Shown here: positions 18,390-27,603 of the stretch, in pieces
Layout: each line of letters starts with the position of its first letter
Numbering within the stretch: the stretch's first letter is position 1
Source of the DNA: Paenibacillus luteus
GTDB lineage: Bacteria > Bacillota > Bacilli > Paenibacillales > Paenibacillaceae
DNA length: 64,000 nucleotides
NCBI RefSeq assembly: GCF_006542765.1
Contig: NZ_SKCD01000023.1
Location: 1-64,000 of the forward strand
Reading direction: 5' to 3'
Position numbers and translations under genes: made by a program
The notes under the pieces: generated by a model
Database searches by the model: none
What the model was told of the DNA's origin: nothing
The model's input: only the letters and a program-made list of their open reading frames with translations

Positions 18390-19243
18390 AGCTAGGCATC
18401 AGCACGTACAGCTTATATCAGGCGCTTAATTCCGGCGAAATGACGATTCTGGAAGTCATTGATTATATCGCTTCCCTTGGTGCGGAGCATGCGGAGATCG
18501 TACCGCTTGGCTTTAACCTTACCGAAAGTCCAGAGCTAATAGAAGCTATTAAGAAGCAAGCGCGCGAGAGCGGGATTGAGCTGTCCAACTATGCGGTCGG
18601 AGCCAATTTCTCCGGCTTGAACGAAGAGCAGTTCGAGCAGGAGCTTGAGCGGTTGAAAAAGGAAGTGGACATTGCGGCAGCGCTTGGCGTGAAGAAAATG
18701 CGCCATGACGTGGCTTCGTCTTCGGACCTGTCGATTTCACACTTTTTGCAGGAGCTTCCGAAGCTTGCAAAAGCATGCCAAGTTATCGCCGATTATGCGG
18801 CTCCGCTCGACATTACGACTAGTGTAGAAAACCACGGTTATTACATTCAGCATAGCGACCGGGTTCAGGCGCTTGTGGAAGTCGTGGACCGTCCGAATTT
18901 TAAAACGACGCTCGACGTCGGCAACTTCCTGTGCACGGATGAGAATCCGCAAGCGGCGGTAGCCAATAATATCAAATTTGCCTCGATGGTGCATATTAAG
19001 GATTTTTATTACCGTTCCTCCACGGACCAGCCTGGCGAGGGTTGGTTCAAATCCGCGGCGGGCAACTGGCTGCGCGGCTCTATCGTCGGGCATGGGGATA
19101 TCGCCATACCGCAGGTGCTTCGCATCGTCAAAGAAAGCGGCTACGACGATTATATTTCAATCGAGTTTGAAGGCTTGGAGCATTGCAAGCTTGGAACGAG
19201 GCTTGGCTTTGAATTTGTGAAGCGGGTATGGAACGAACTATAG
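18386..19243 (+). CDS. Sugar phosphate isomerase/epimerase-like TIM barrel, second type
   Basis: TIM-barrel protein of 285 residues in the xylose-isomerase-like superfamily. It belongs to a different subgroup from its neighbours at 14432 and 19263. The metal ligand set can be read as Glu148 (TSVENHG), Asp177 (TTLDVGN), His203 (VHIKDF) and Glu260 (ISIEFEG). It opens MKLGISTYSLYQAL, typical of the group. It overlaps the dehydrogenase stop by four bases, and the next isomerase-like gene starts 19 bases after it, so three enzymes are made together. It may carry out an extra step, such as epimerisation or cleavage, that cassette 1 lacks or shares. Exact reaction unknown. Confidence 0.88.
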   Translation: MKLGISTYSLYQALNSGEMTILEVIDYIASLGAEHAEIVPLGFNLTESPELIEAIKKQARESGIELSNYAVGANFSGLNEEQFEQELERLKKEVDIAAALGVKKMRHDVASSSDLSISHFLQELPKLAKACQVIADYAAPLDITTSVENHGYYIQHSDRVQALVEVVDRPNFKTTLDVGNFLCTDENPQAAVANNIKFASMVHIKDFYYRSSTDQPGEGWFKSAAGNWLRGSIVGHGDIAIPQVLRIVKESGYDDYISIEFEGLEHCKLGTRLGFEFVKRVWNEL

Positions 19244-19262
19244 CAGAAGGAGCGTGGCGAAA

Positions 19263-20153
19263 ATGGCATTGCCGATCATAACGAATAAAATTGGCGTAAT
19301 CGTGGACAGCTTTCAGGTTGGGGTAAAAGAAGGCTTGCTCAAAGCGAAGCAAGTTGGCGCGGACGGTGTGCAAATGTACGCGGTGCATGGCGAGTTTGAT
19401 CCGGCTAATCTCTCAGTAGCGGCAAGAAAAGAGTGGAAGGCCTACATCGCGTCATTGGGCCTTGAGATATCGGCATTGGTAGGCGATTTAGGCGGCCATG
19501 GCTTTCAGGATCCAGCGGAGAACCGCCAGAAGATCGATAAATCCAAGCGCATTATGGAGCTCGGCATGGAGCTAGGGACGAACATTATTACAACGCATAT
19601 CGGCATTGTCCCAAGCGATAAGAACAGCCAGGTCTATGAGACGATGCATTCGGCCTGCGAGGAGCTTGCCCGTTTTGCCAATGACATGAATGCGTATTTC
19701 GCAATCGAAACGGGTCCGGAAACTTCCGCACAGCTGAAGTCGTTCCTCGACGGGCTTGGCACCAAAGGGGTAGCGGTCAACTTTGACCCTGCCAATATGG
19801 TCATGGTAACGGGTGATGATCCGGTGCAAGGGGTACACCTGCTTAAGGACTATATCGTGCATACCCATGCGAAGGATGGCTTGAAGCTGGCTGATATTGA
19901 TCCCCGCGACGTCTATGGCTATTATGGCTACGAAAAAACGCTTGATCACGAGCAGATCGCAGCGATGGCTGAATCCGGCGAATCCTTCCGTGAGGTTCCG
20001 CTTGGCGAGGGCAGCGTGGATTGGCCGGCATACCTGCGTGCGCTGCAGGAAATCGGCTATAACGGTTATCTGACTATTGAACGCGAGGTTGGCACGAGCC
20101 CGGAGACGGATATCGGCAAAGCGGTTCAATTCCTCAAAGCTTACAAAGCTTAG
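19263..20153 (+). CDS. Sugar phosphate isomerase/epimerase-like TIM barrel, copy 2
   Basis: Paralogue of the protein at 14432, 296 residues, with metal ligands Glu149 (AIETGPE), Asp175 (NFDPAN), His202 (HTHAKD) and Glu273 (TIEREV). Shared stretches such as SALVGDLGGHGFQD and MVTGDDPVQGV show recent common descent. AGAAGGA at 19246-19252 fits ATG 19263; an in-frame GTG at 19254 is too close to the ribosome site. It closes the AraC-linked cassette. No clear terminator follows before the repeat region. It probably uses the product of the dehydrogenase encoded at 17331. Confidence 0.88.
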   Translation: MALPIITNKIGVIVDSFQVGVKEGLLKAKQVGADGVQMYAVHGEFDPANLSVAARKEWKAYIASLGLEISALVGDLGGHGFQDPAENRQKIDKSKRIMELGMELGTNIITTHIGIVPSDKNSQVYETMHSACEELARFANDMNAYFAIETGPETSAQLKSFLDGLGTKGVAVNFDPANMVMVTGDDPVQGVHLLKDYIVHTHAKDGLKLADIDPRDVYGYYGYEKTLDHEQIAAMAESGESFREVPLGEGSVDWPAYLRALQEIGYNGYLTIEREVGTSPETDIGKAVQFLKAYKA

Positions 20154-20207
20154 CGTTATGGAGTTGTTTTAATATAAGGCTAGTAACTCATTGGTTCTGA
20201 TGCTTTT

Positions 20208-20495
20208 TATTAGCTATTGATGAGGCGGTAAACTGATGCTCTATATCAGTGAGTTAAGAAGGCTGGTATTTGTTACACTCTATTAGTGAGGTATTAAAGC
20301 TGATATCTGATACTCTCTATTAGTGAGTTGAAAAGGCTAGTATTTGATACTTTCTATTAGTGAGGTATTAAAGCTGATATCTGATACTCTCTATTAGTGA
20401 GTTGAAAAGGCTAGTATTTGATACTTTCTATTAGTGAGTTAAGAAAGCCTGTATCTGATACTCTCTATTAGTGAATGGAGAAAACTAGCCATTGA
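20208..20495. repeat. Tandem repeat with 37-bp period
   Basis: The core TATTAGTGAG recurs at 20281, 20318, 20355, 20392 and 20429, exactly 37 bases apart; a variant at 20466 ends in TGAA and a degenerate one lies at 20244. The leftmost unit near 20208 is more diverged. Adjacent units alternate between two versions (GTTGAAAAGGCTAGTATTTG and GTATTAAAGCTGATATCTG), giving a 74-base higher-order unit. No coding sense was found. The units are directly abutting without variable spacers. Confidence 0.9.
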
Positions 20496-20612
20496 AGAGA
20501 TTGTCTCAACGTGGTATGCTCCCGCCACAGTAGCAAGGTTGTACTTGAAAACCTGCTGCTGCTGGCGGAGCATATCATTTGCAGTTTGTTTGCTGCGAGA
20601 GATGGTCTCTTC
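20493..20612. repeat. Long imperfect hairpin next to the tandem repeats
   Basis: The left arm (about 20493-20540) and right arm (about 20550-20612) pair through GGTATGCTCCCGCCA against TGGCGGAGCATATC, AGTAGCAAGGTT against AACCTGCTGCT, and GAAGAGA against TCTCTTC at the base. The loop is about ten bases. A T-rich tail follows on the plus strand. It could be a large terminator, the ends of a small mobile element, or a structured RNA. Confidence 0.65.
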
Positions 20613-20690
20613 TTTTGTTGTTTAGCCGGGTTCTGGTGAATATCCATTCATTCGCTGCTAAATAGGTACGAAGGGACGATCCATTTCCAA

Positions 20691-21150
20691 AAAATAAATC
20701 TAGAAAGTAGATCTAAATCCCACTAACCCAGCACATACGTGCCCAACAGGCACCCATCCGCCCCGATAGGTCTACTTTTTAGATCTAAATCCTCAAAACT
20801 AACCAATTTCCTCCAAATAGATCTAAAAAGTAGATCTAAATCCCACCAACTCAGCAAATACGTGCCTAACTGGCTCCCATCCGCCCCGATAGGTCTACTT
20901 TTTAGATCTAAACCCTCAAAACTAACCAATTTCCACCAAATAGATCTAAAAAGTAGATCTAAATCCCGTCAACCCAGAAAATACGTGCCTAACTGGCTCC
21001 CATCCGCCTTGATAGATCTACTTTTTAGATCTAAATCCTCAAAACTAACCAATTTCCACCAAATAGATCTAAAAAGTAGATCTAAATCACACCAACTCAG
21101 CAAATACGTGCCCAACTGGCTCCCATCCGCCTACCGCATCAAATACCTCA
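20691..21150. repeat. Tandem repeat with 123-bp period carrying inverted arms
   Basis: About 3.7 units; equivalent points lie at 20695, 20818, 20941 and 21064, exactly 123 bases apart. Each unit holds TAGATCTAAAAAGTAGATCT and, about 60 bases later, its inverted counterpart AGGTCTACTTTTTAGATCT, so every unit can fold. Because 123 is a multiple of three, long frames stay open on both strands, but they lack ribosome sites and are not called as genes. From 21150 to the next gene no clear feature was seen. Confidence 0.9.
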
Positions 21151-21420
21151 GCAAATCCCGCCGCTATTGGAAGTGTTAAAAGGTGGAAGGGGTGTGGGTG
21201 TAAGTTAAGTTAGAATGCGGTTAGATCGTCGGCGGATTTGGGATAGATGATTCGTACAATGCGGTCACATATCATAGTCCGTTTCGCCCGAAGGGGGTGT
21301 TTTCTTTACATTTCTATAATAATTGAACATTCTCCCTATAGTTTACGCATAGTCAGTGACGGCGGGGCGGCCCATAATTATAGTTAGGAATGACAACATT
21401 CGACAAGGGGGACGAAAGGT

Positions 21421-22749
21421 TTGAAACATGCAAAACGAAAGTCTGCTTTACTGCTGATGTGCAGCCTGCTATTCGTGTTGACCGCATGCAGCGGAAACAA
21501 TGGCAATGCAGAGCAGCCGACTACGGCCGTTAAGGAAGGTGGGGACTCAAAGAAACAGATTACCTTGACCTTCCAAAATCATTATCCCGATGCGACCGAT
21601 GTGCAGCATAAGGTGATGAGACAAATTACGGATGATTACATGGCAGCTAACCCGAACATCAAGATCGAAGTCGATTCCCTGAATATCGACCAGCAAAAAA
21701 TTAAACTAAAAACGCAAGCGGCATCCAACGATATGCCTGATATTACGGTTGTGAATGCAGCGGCGCAGATGGCGCCATTCGTCGAAGGCGGCAAGCTGGC
21801 GCCGCTCAATGATATTTTGGACCGCGACGGTCTAGGAGCAAGCTTTCATAGCGGAATTTTAGATTACTATACGTTCGACGATAAAGTGTACGCGCTGCCT
21901 GATGGCAATAACATTGCCGTCATTTATTACAACAAAGAATTGTTTGAGCAGGCAGGTGTAGCAATTCCAACGACCTTTGACGATTTGATCAAGGCCGCCG
22001 AGACGTTCAACGGCAAACAAATCATCCCGATGGTTGTTGGCGAGAAGGAAACATGGACCGGTTCTTACTTCTTCATGAATATCCTCCTTCGTCTGGCAGG
22101 CCCGGGCTACCTGAGCGAGGTTCAAGCGAAAACGAAGGATTTTATGGACCCAGCTTTTGTTCAATCGGTAGCGAAGTTCCGTGAGTTTATCGAAGCTAAG
22201 GGTTTCCAAGAAGGGGCAACATCCTACGACTACGATTCGGCGGAGAGCCTGTTCACATCCGGTAAAGCGGCGATGTATTTCATGGGCACTTGGGCGACTG
22301 GGGCCATGGATGACGCGGAAATTAAAGGTAAGGTCGGCGTGTTCCCTTTCCCTACGGTAGACGGTAAAGGCGATCTAGATGAGTATATGTTGGGTCCGGG
22401 CACAGGCTTCGCCTTGTCGGCGAACAGCGCGCATCTGGAGGAAGCGAAGGATTTCCTTCATTATTTTATGACGAATTATCCGAAGGTATCGTTTGAATTC
22501 AAAAACGCGGTTGGCGTGGCGCAAGTCGTGCAAGGAGATTTTGCACAGGCTGGGTATTCGCAGCTGGCGATTGACGTACTCGATATTTTCAAGAAGGTAA
22601 AAGGCGGAGATATTGCTTTCGATAACACGATGGACCCAAGTACGACACAGACGCATCTCAACAGCATTCAAAATCTGTTCGTATCCTCCATTCCACCGGA
22701 AGATACCGCTCGAGAGCATCAAAATGCATTTGCCACCAACAACCAGTAA
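21421..22749 (+). CDS. ABC sugar transporter solute-binding lipoprotein (operon B)
   Basis: Family-1 (MalE-like) binding protein of 442 residues. The signal peptide ends in the lipobox VLTAC with Cys24 as lipid anchor, followed by a short Gly/Asn/Glu tether and the binding fold (NPNIKIEVDSLN near the start). TTG 21421 is the start, with AAGGGGG about eight bases upstream. The first gene of operon B; two permeases, a sensor kinase and a response regulator follow in close order, the reverse placement of operon A. The ligand is unknown; the downstream GH4 enzyme and kinase suggest a glycoside or disaccharide. Confidence 0.9.
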   Translation: MKHAKRKSALLLMCSLLFVLTACSGNNGNAEQPTTAVKEGGDSKKQITLTFQNHYPDATDVQHKVMRQITDDYMAANPNIKIEVDSLNIDQQKIKLKTQAASNDMPDITVVNAAAQMAPFVEGGKLAPLNDILDRDGLGASFHSGILDYYTFDDKVYALPDGNNIAVIYYNKELFEQAGVAIPTTFDDLIKAAETFNGKQIIPMVVGEKETWTGSYFFMNILLRLAGPGYLSEVQAKTKDFMDPAFVQSVAKFREFIEAKGFQEGATSYDYDSAESLFTSGKAAMYFMGTWATGAMDDAEIKGKVGVFPFPTVDGKGDLDEYMLGPGTGFALSANSAHLEEAKDFLHYFMTNYPKVSFEFKNAVGVAQVVQGDFAQAGYSQLAIDVLDIFKKVKGGDIAFDNTMDPSTTQTHLNSIQNLFVSSIPPEDTAREHQNAFATNNQ

Positions 22750-22784
22750 ACAAAATCAGTTAAAGCAAGGGAGAGGATAATTCG

Positions 22785-23675
22785 ATGCACGCCGCCAAAA
22801 TTTCAAAACTAACCCTTTCGGTTTTCGTTCTCCCTTGTCTGATTTTATATGTGGTGCTCGTCTTCGTACCGATTTCCGTCGCCGCCTATTATTCCCTGTT
22901 CCAGTGGAACGGCATCGGAGAGAAGCTATTTGTCGGCCTGTCCAACTATTCAACAATGCTGGCTCATGATCCTGTCTTTTGGCCATCGGTGTGGAGAACG
23001 ATTATGTTTGCTTTCTTCTCCATGGCTGAGATTCCTATCGCCTTGCTCATTGCCGTGCTTCTGACCCGTTATGTGCGAAAGCCGAATTTCCTCGTTTCGA
23101 GTTACTTTCTACCGGTCATTCTCTCGGTGGTCGTAATCGGGCAGCTTTGGAAATCGATCTATAATCCGGCTTCGCTTGGCGGACTGCTGAACAATGCTCT
23201 TGATTTTGTAGGATTGGAATCGTGGACGAGAACGTGGCTTGCTGATCCTGAGGTATCGATTTTTGCTTTGTTCTTCGTATCGCTCTGGCAGTATCTGGGC
23301 TACCATATTCTGATTCAGTTTACCGGTATACAGAATATTTCGCAGGAGGTATACGAGGCAGCCAAAATCGACGGCGCAGACGGTTGGAAAGCTGATCGTT
23401 ACATTACGTTCCCGCTCGTCGTTCCTGTCTTCAAAATCTCGATGGTTCTGGCCGTAATCGGCTCCTTGAAGGTATTCGACATGGTGATGGTGATGACCGC
23501 AGGCGGTCCGGCACATGCGACCGAGGTCATCTCGACCCACATGTACAATAAGACATTTGCGGCGCTCGAGTACGGGTACGGAAGTGCGATCTCCATCTTC
23601 CTAGTTATCGAATGTTTGCTGGCAACGGTGCTGCTCAATAAATTGTTCAAAAGCTCCGAGGATAGCATGCAGTAG
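22785..23675 (+). CDS. ABC sugar transporter permease 1 (operon B)
   Basis: MalF/UgpA-type inner-membrane permease of 296 residues with six predicted helices. The EAA loop reads QEVYEAAKIDGADGWKADRYITF-like across about residues 187-209. The segment VMTAGGPAHATEVISTHMY near the end is typical of the subfamily. The start follows AAGGGAGAGG. It lies 35 bases after the binding-protein gene and 59 before the second permease. Works with both to form the import channel; no ATPase gene is linked. Confidence 0.92.
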   Translation: MHAAKISKLTLSVFVLPCLILYVVLVFVPISVAAYYSLFQWNGIGEKLFVGLSNYSTMLAHDPVFWPSVWRTIMFAFFSMAEIPIALLIAVLLTRYVRKPNFLVSSYFLPVILSVVVIGQLWKSIYNPASLGGLLNNALDFVGLESWTRTWLADPEVSIFALFFVSLWQYLGYHILIQFTGIQNISQEVYEAAKIDGADGWKADRYITFPLVVPVFKISMVLAVIGSLKVFDMVMVMTAGGPAHATEVISTHMYNKTFAALEYGYGSAISIFLVIECLLATVLLNKLFKSSEDSMQ

Positions 23676-23734
23676 CTGCACATGCACACGTACAGGAAGC
23701 AAGGGAAGGAATAACAGGCAATGAGGTGGACCGA

Positions 23735-24550
23735 ATGAGAAAAATTGCGGTATGGATATTGTTTTCAGTTCTATTTGTATCACAGGTGTATCCGTTAGTA
23801 TGGCTGCTGCTTTATTCATTCAAGACGAATAAGGAGATTATGTCGGGGCAATTCCTATCGCTGCCAGCCACGCTGCAGTGGGACAATTACTCCTCGGCCT
23901 ATACCGCGGGACATTATTTGCAATATTTAACGAACAGCCTGATCGTGGTGAGCATTACGCTGCTGTTCACTCTAGTATTAAGCGCGATGGTGTCGTATGC
24001 CATTACCCGGTTCAATTGGAAGTGGGGCAAGGCGGTGATGCTGCTTTTCCTGATCGGCATCATGATTCCTATTCAATCGACGCTGCTGCCGCTGGTGGTC
24101 ATTTTCAAAAATATCGGCATTCTGAATACGCATCTCTCGCTTATTCTGCCGTACATCGCCTTTGCAATTCCAATTGCGGTGTTTATACTATCTGGCTTCT
24201 TCCGGACGGTGCCTCGAGAAATTGAAGAGTCGGCGAGCATGGATGGGGCGTCGGTTTACCGCATTTTCTTTAACATTATGCTGCCGATTATTGCACCGCC
24301 GCTCATGACCGTGACGATTCTGACGTTTATTGACGTATGGAACGAGTATATTCTAGCATCGACCTTCATTTCTAAAATAAGCTTAAAAACGCTGCCTTTC
24401 GGGATTTACAGCTTCTTCAGCCAGTATTCAACGAATCATGGAGCCATAGGAGCCTATTTAATTATGGGTGCTATTCCAGTTATAACCATTTATTTCATAC
24501 TATCTGAAAAAATAACGAAAGGAATGGTTGCAGGAGCGATAAAAGGCTGA
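23735..24550 (+). CDS. ABC sugar transporter permease 2 (operon B)
   Basis: MalG-type permease of 271 residues, normal length, with six predicted helices and the EAA loop REIEESASMDGASVYRIF. Unlike its counterpart in operon A it has no extracytoplasmic insert. ATG 23735 fits the ribosome site GAGGTGG at 23723-23729; the GTG at 23726 lies inside that site. The sensor kinase gene follows after 59 bases, so transport and sensing are probably cotranscribed. Confidence 0.92.
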   Translation: MRKIAVWILFSVLFVSQVYPLVWLLLYSFKTNKEIMSGQFLSLPATLQWDNYSSAYTAGHYLQYLTNSLIVVSITLLFTLVLSAMVSYAITRFNWKWGKAVMLLFLIGIMIPIQSTLLPLVVIFKNIGILNTHLSLILPYIAFAIPIAVFILSGFFRTVPREIEESASMDGASVYRIFFNIMLPIIAPPLMTVTILTFIDVWNEYILASTFISKISLKTLPFGIYSFFSQYSTNHGAIGAYLIMGAIPVITIYFILSEKITKGMVAGAIKG

Positions 24551-24609
24551 AATATCGTGTTATAATTCGGACATTATTCATTATATTGCGACGAAAAAGG
24601 TGTTCAATA

Positions 24610-26394
24610 ATGATGACAATGTTCAAATTTCGTTCATTCGGCACACGTTTATTTCTTTTATTCTCTGCATGTTCGTTCTGCCTGCTTATCGTTTTCTCGT
24701 TATCGTATTCGAAGCGCTCCACCGAGCAAATCAACAGCATGCTGGGCGACGCGGCTTACAAAAACGTGTCCCAAGCACGCGAGCATGTCGAGCTGCTCTT
24801 GAAGGGCTATGACAGCTTAAGCCGATCGATCGTTACCAACACCGATATTCAGCGCCTGCTTGGCAAGAAAGAGTCCAACTCAGCAGTTAGGGCAATTAAC
24901 GAGCGGACCATTACAAACGCGCTGGGATCGATCTATTATTCTTGGGACGATGTTCTGGGCATCCACCTGTTTAATCTGGATAATGGCTTGTACAGCTATG
25001 GAAGCAGCACGCAAGTGATCGACCCGGACTTCGCCAGCCGGGCGTGGTATGAGCAGATTAAGCAATCGGCAGGGGAAACCGTATGGATCGGCATGAGGCA
25101 GCATTCGGTTATCGATCAGAACGAGCAGGGACCCGTATTCATTTTTGGAAGAAAGCTGACAGACTTGCACAAATCCCATTCGATTGGCATGGTGCTGATC
25201 GAGATTAAACCGAACGCGCTGCAAACGATTTTGAGCAATATGAATGTCACAGACCATACGATCTCGTTTCTTGCGGAGGCGGATAAGGTTATTGCCCATC
25301 TGGATGTTTCCTTGCTCCAGTCGAAACCAAGCTTCATGATGCCAATAATTGAGAACGCTACGTCCAGCCGCTTTGTTGCCAGTGATGATCAGATCGTTGT
25401 ATCTAAGCTGAATACGAACAACTGGTATGCGGTAAGCGTGACGCCGATATCCGATTTGACGGTTGAGATTAATACCATTCAGCGGTTATTAACGGGTCTG
25501 ACGATCGGGTTGCTTGTGGTATCGCTCGTATTCGCCTTGCTGGTCTCGGTTACGTTTACGGCGCCGCTCAAGCAATTAATGCGGCATATGAGACTGGTTG
25601 GCCAAGGGAGGTTTGAGGAGGCTCCGATTTTAAAATCGTTCAAGGAAACCGAGCTGCTGACCGAGGGCTTCAATCAGATGGTACGGCGCATCAACGAGCT
25701 GATAGAACGAAACAATCAGGTGTCTGAGAGCGAGAAAATCGCACAATTGAATGCGCTTCAATCCCAGGTAAATCCTCATTTTCTCTACAATACGCTCGAT
25801 ATGGTGTATTGGATGCTCGACGAGAAGGAGAATGAGTATTTAGGCAATGTCGTGTTAGCGTTATCGAGCATTTTCCGCTACAGCAGCGATTGGTCGAATG
25901 GCTCTTCAGCCACGCTGGGGGAAGAAATGGAGCAGATCAGGCGCTATGCGCTCATTACGCAGGCTCGTTTCGGAGATAAGCTGAAATTCGAATTCGAAGG
26001 CGAAGAGTATGGTCTAGATCTGACCCTACCGAAAATGACCCTGCAGCCGATCGTCGAGAACGCCGTCATACATGGCATTGGCCATGCGGGAAGCGGAGGG
26101 GTTGTCCGCATTGCGGTCGCTCGTATGGACCAGAACCTCGTTATAACCATCGAGGACAACGGGATCGGCATTGCCCCGGAGAAGGTCGCCATCATGAATG
26201 AGATGTTTGAAAATTCAGTACCTTTAAGCGGACGATCTGGCGTTGGCCTCGCAAATGTTCATCGTAGGCTTGCCTATCGCTTCGGGACAGCTTACGGACT
26301 TTCGGTTCGATCTGCTGTTGGCCAAGGCTCACAGGTGATGATTACCTTGCCATTTCAAGGGATTCGGCGTGCAGACAGGGAGGCGGCGTTATGA
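24610..26394 (+). CDS. YesM-type sensor histidine kinase (operon B)
   Basis: Second LytS/YesM-class sensor kinase in the window, 594 residues. The first helix (about 14-32) and second helix (about 288-310) bracket an extracytoplasmic sensor domain. A HAMP domain, the His_kinase motif with His390 in VNPHFLYN, and a HATPase domain (LQPIVENAVIHG and DNGIGIAP) follow. AAAAAGG lies nine bases before ATG 24610. Its last codons overlap the regulator start by four bases (ATGA). It probably senses the operon B substrate, possibly through the binding protein. Confidence 0.92.
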   Translation: MMTMFKFRSFGTRLFLLFSACSFCLLIVFSLSYSKRSTEQINSMLGDAAYKNVSQAREHVELLLKGYDSLSRSIVTNTDIQRLLGKKESNSAVRAINERTITNALGSIYYSWDDVLGIHLFNLDNGLYSYGSSTQVIDPDFASRAWYEQIKQSAGETVWIGMRQHSVIDQNEQGPVFIFGRKLTDLHKSHSIGMVLIEIKPNALQTILSNMNVTDHTISFLAEADKVIAHLDVSLLQSKPSFMMPIIENATSSRFVASDDQIVVSKLNTNNWYAVSVTPISDLTVEINTIQRLLTGLTIGLLVVSLVFALLVSVTFTAPLKQLMRHMRLVGQGRFEEAPILKSFKETELLTEGFNQMVRRINELIERNNQVSESEKIAQLNALQSQVNPHFLYNTLDMVYWMLDEKENEYLGNVVLALSSIFRYSSDWSNGSSATLGEEMEQIRRYALITQARFGDKLKFEFEGEEYGLDLTLPKMTLQPIVENAVIHGIGHAGSGGVVRIAVARMDQNLVITIEDNGIGIAPEKVAIMNEMFENSVPLSGRSGVGLANVHRRLAYRFGTAYGLSVRSAVGQGSQVMITLPFQGIRRADREAAL

Positions 26395-27566
26395 GGATTC
26401 TGATTGTGGATGACGAACCGACGATACGCAATGGGGTGAAGCGGACGATTGAGGCTGCCTTTCCGTCTGCCATTGTGCAAACGGCCGATTCCGGGGAAGC
26501 TGCGTTGCCTTGCCTGCCGGAGGTCGACATCGTATTCCTTGATGTGATGATGCCGGGAATGGGAGGACTTGAGCTGCTGCGAATTGGAAAAAAAGACTAC
26601 GAGGACATTCGATGGATCGTCATCTCCGCGTATTCTGATTTTTCTTTCGCCCAACAGGCGCTTCGTTATGGAGCAAAAGATTATTTGCTGAAGCCGGTTG
26701 GCAAGCAGAAGGTCATTGAATTGCTGCTGGAGGCAGATGAGGCGATACGTGCCGAACGCTCACTCAAAGTGGAGCTCGAGCAGCTCGACCGCCATATCCA
26801 CTATATTCGGGAAGCGGTGTTCCAGCGCTGGGCCTCGGGGCTTGATACGGGCCACTACGATATGACTCCGATTGCACGGGAATATGCAGGCAGCAGGCTG
26901 ATTATGGTCAGCCTGCTGCCTGAGGAGGATACCCGCAGAAGGCATCTGCTTGCGGAGGAAGCGCTGACGGCTTGGATGGGAAGCAGCGGAAAAGGGTTTT
27001 GCGTCAGCTTCGGCCAGCGCTCGCTGCTCGGCGTGTTTCTCGCTTCCGCGTCGTTCCGGGACGAGAAAGGGGTAGCCAAGCTGCAAGCTGAGCTGAGTCA
27101 GGCATTAAACGGAGCGTTCCGGCTGCAGGTTTCACTGCCAGTGGCTGCTTTTGACGACATTCCTAAGCAGGTCACGCTCATGCAAGCACAAGCAGAAGAA
27201 ACGGTAGAAAAGCTGAGCCTGCCTGAAGCGAACAACAATGTGATCGTTCAGACCGCGCTGAAATATATTCAGGACAATTACCAAAATAACTTGACGCTCG
27301 AGAAGGTCGCGGCCGCCGTATATTTGAATCCCGTGTATTTCAGCCATTTGTTTAAGCAAAGCAATGGGATGGGCTACAAGGAATATGTCATTCAGCTTCG
27401 GATCGAGCAGGCTAAGGAGCTGCTTAAGCATTCGACCTGCAAAATAACGGATATCGCGGAGCGGGTCGGCTACCAGGATATGCGGCATTTTACGCAGGTA
27501 TTTCGGAAAGCGGTGTCCATGACCCCTAGTGAATATAGGCTTCAAGAAAGCAAAACAGGCTTTTGA
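26391..27566 (+). CDS. YesN/AraC-type response regulator (operon B)
   Basis: Response regulator of 391 residues. The receiver domain has Asp7/Asp8, phospho-acceptor Asp51 in VFLDVMMPG and Lys101 in YLLKPV. The middle region is shorter than in the operon A regulator. The paired AraC helix-turn-helix (about 285-385) includes VAAAVYLNPVYFSHLFKQ and VGYQDMRHFTQVFRK. Coupled to the kinase by a four-base overlap. Presumed to activate operon B, including the surface-protein genes that start 37 bases later. Confidence 0.92.
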   Translation: MRILIVDDEPTIRNGVKRTIEAAFPSAIVQTADSGEAALPCLPEVDIVFLDVMMPGMGGLELLRIGKKDYEDIRWIVISAYSDFSFAQQALRYGAKDYLLKPVGKQKVIELLLEADEAIRAERSLKVELEQLDRHIHYIREAVFQRWASGLDTGHYDMTPIAREYAGSRLIMVSLLPEEDTRRRHLLAEEALTAWMGSSGKGFCVSFGQRSLLGVFLASASFRDEKGVAKLQAELSQALNGAFRLQVSLPVAAFDDIPKQVTLMQAQAEETVEKLSLPEANNNVIVQTALKYIQDNYQNNLTLEKVAAAVYLNPVYFSHLFKQSNGMGYKEYVIQLRIEQAKELLKHSTCKITDIAERVGYQDMRHFTQVFRKAVSMTPSEYRLQESKTGF

Positions 27567-27603
27567 TCAATAGGATTTCAATAGAAAACAGGAGGGATCG
27601 TAG

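Noticed and set aside
20208..20495. Regular 37-bp spacing that could suggest a CRISPR array
   Set aside because: The units abut directly with no variable spacers, and no cas genes are present.
20739..21179. Open frame of 146 codons with 41-residue repeats
   Set aside because: It is a by-product of the 123-bp tandem repeat, is also open on the other strand, and has no ribosome site.
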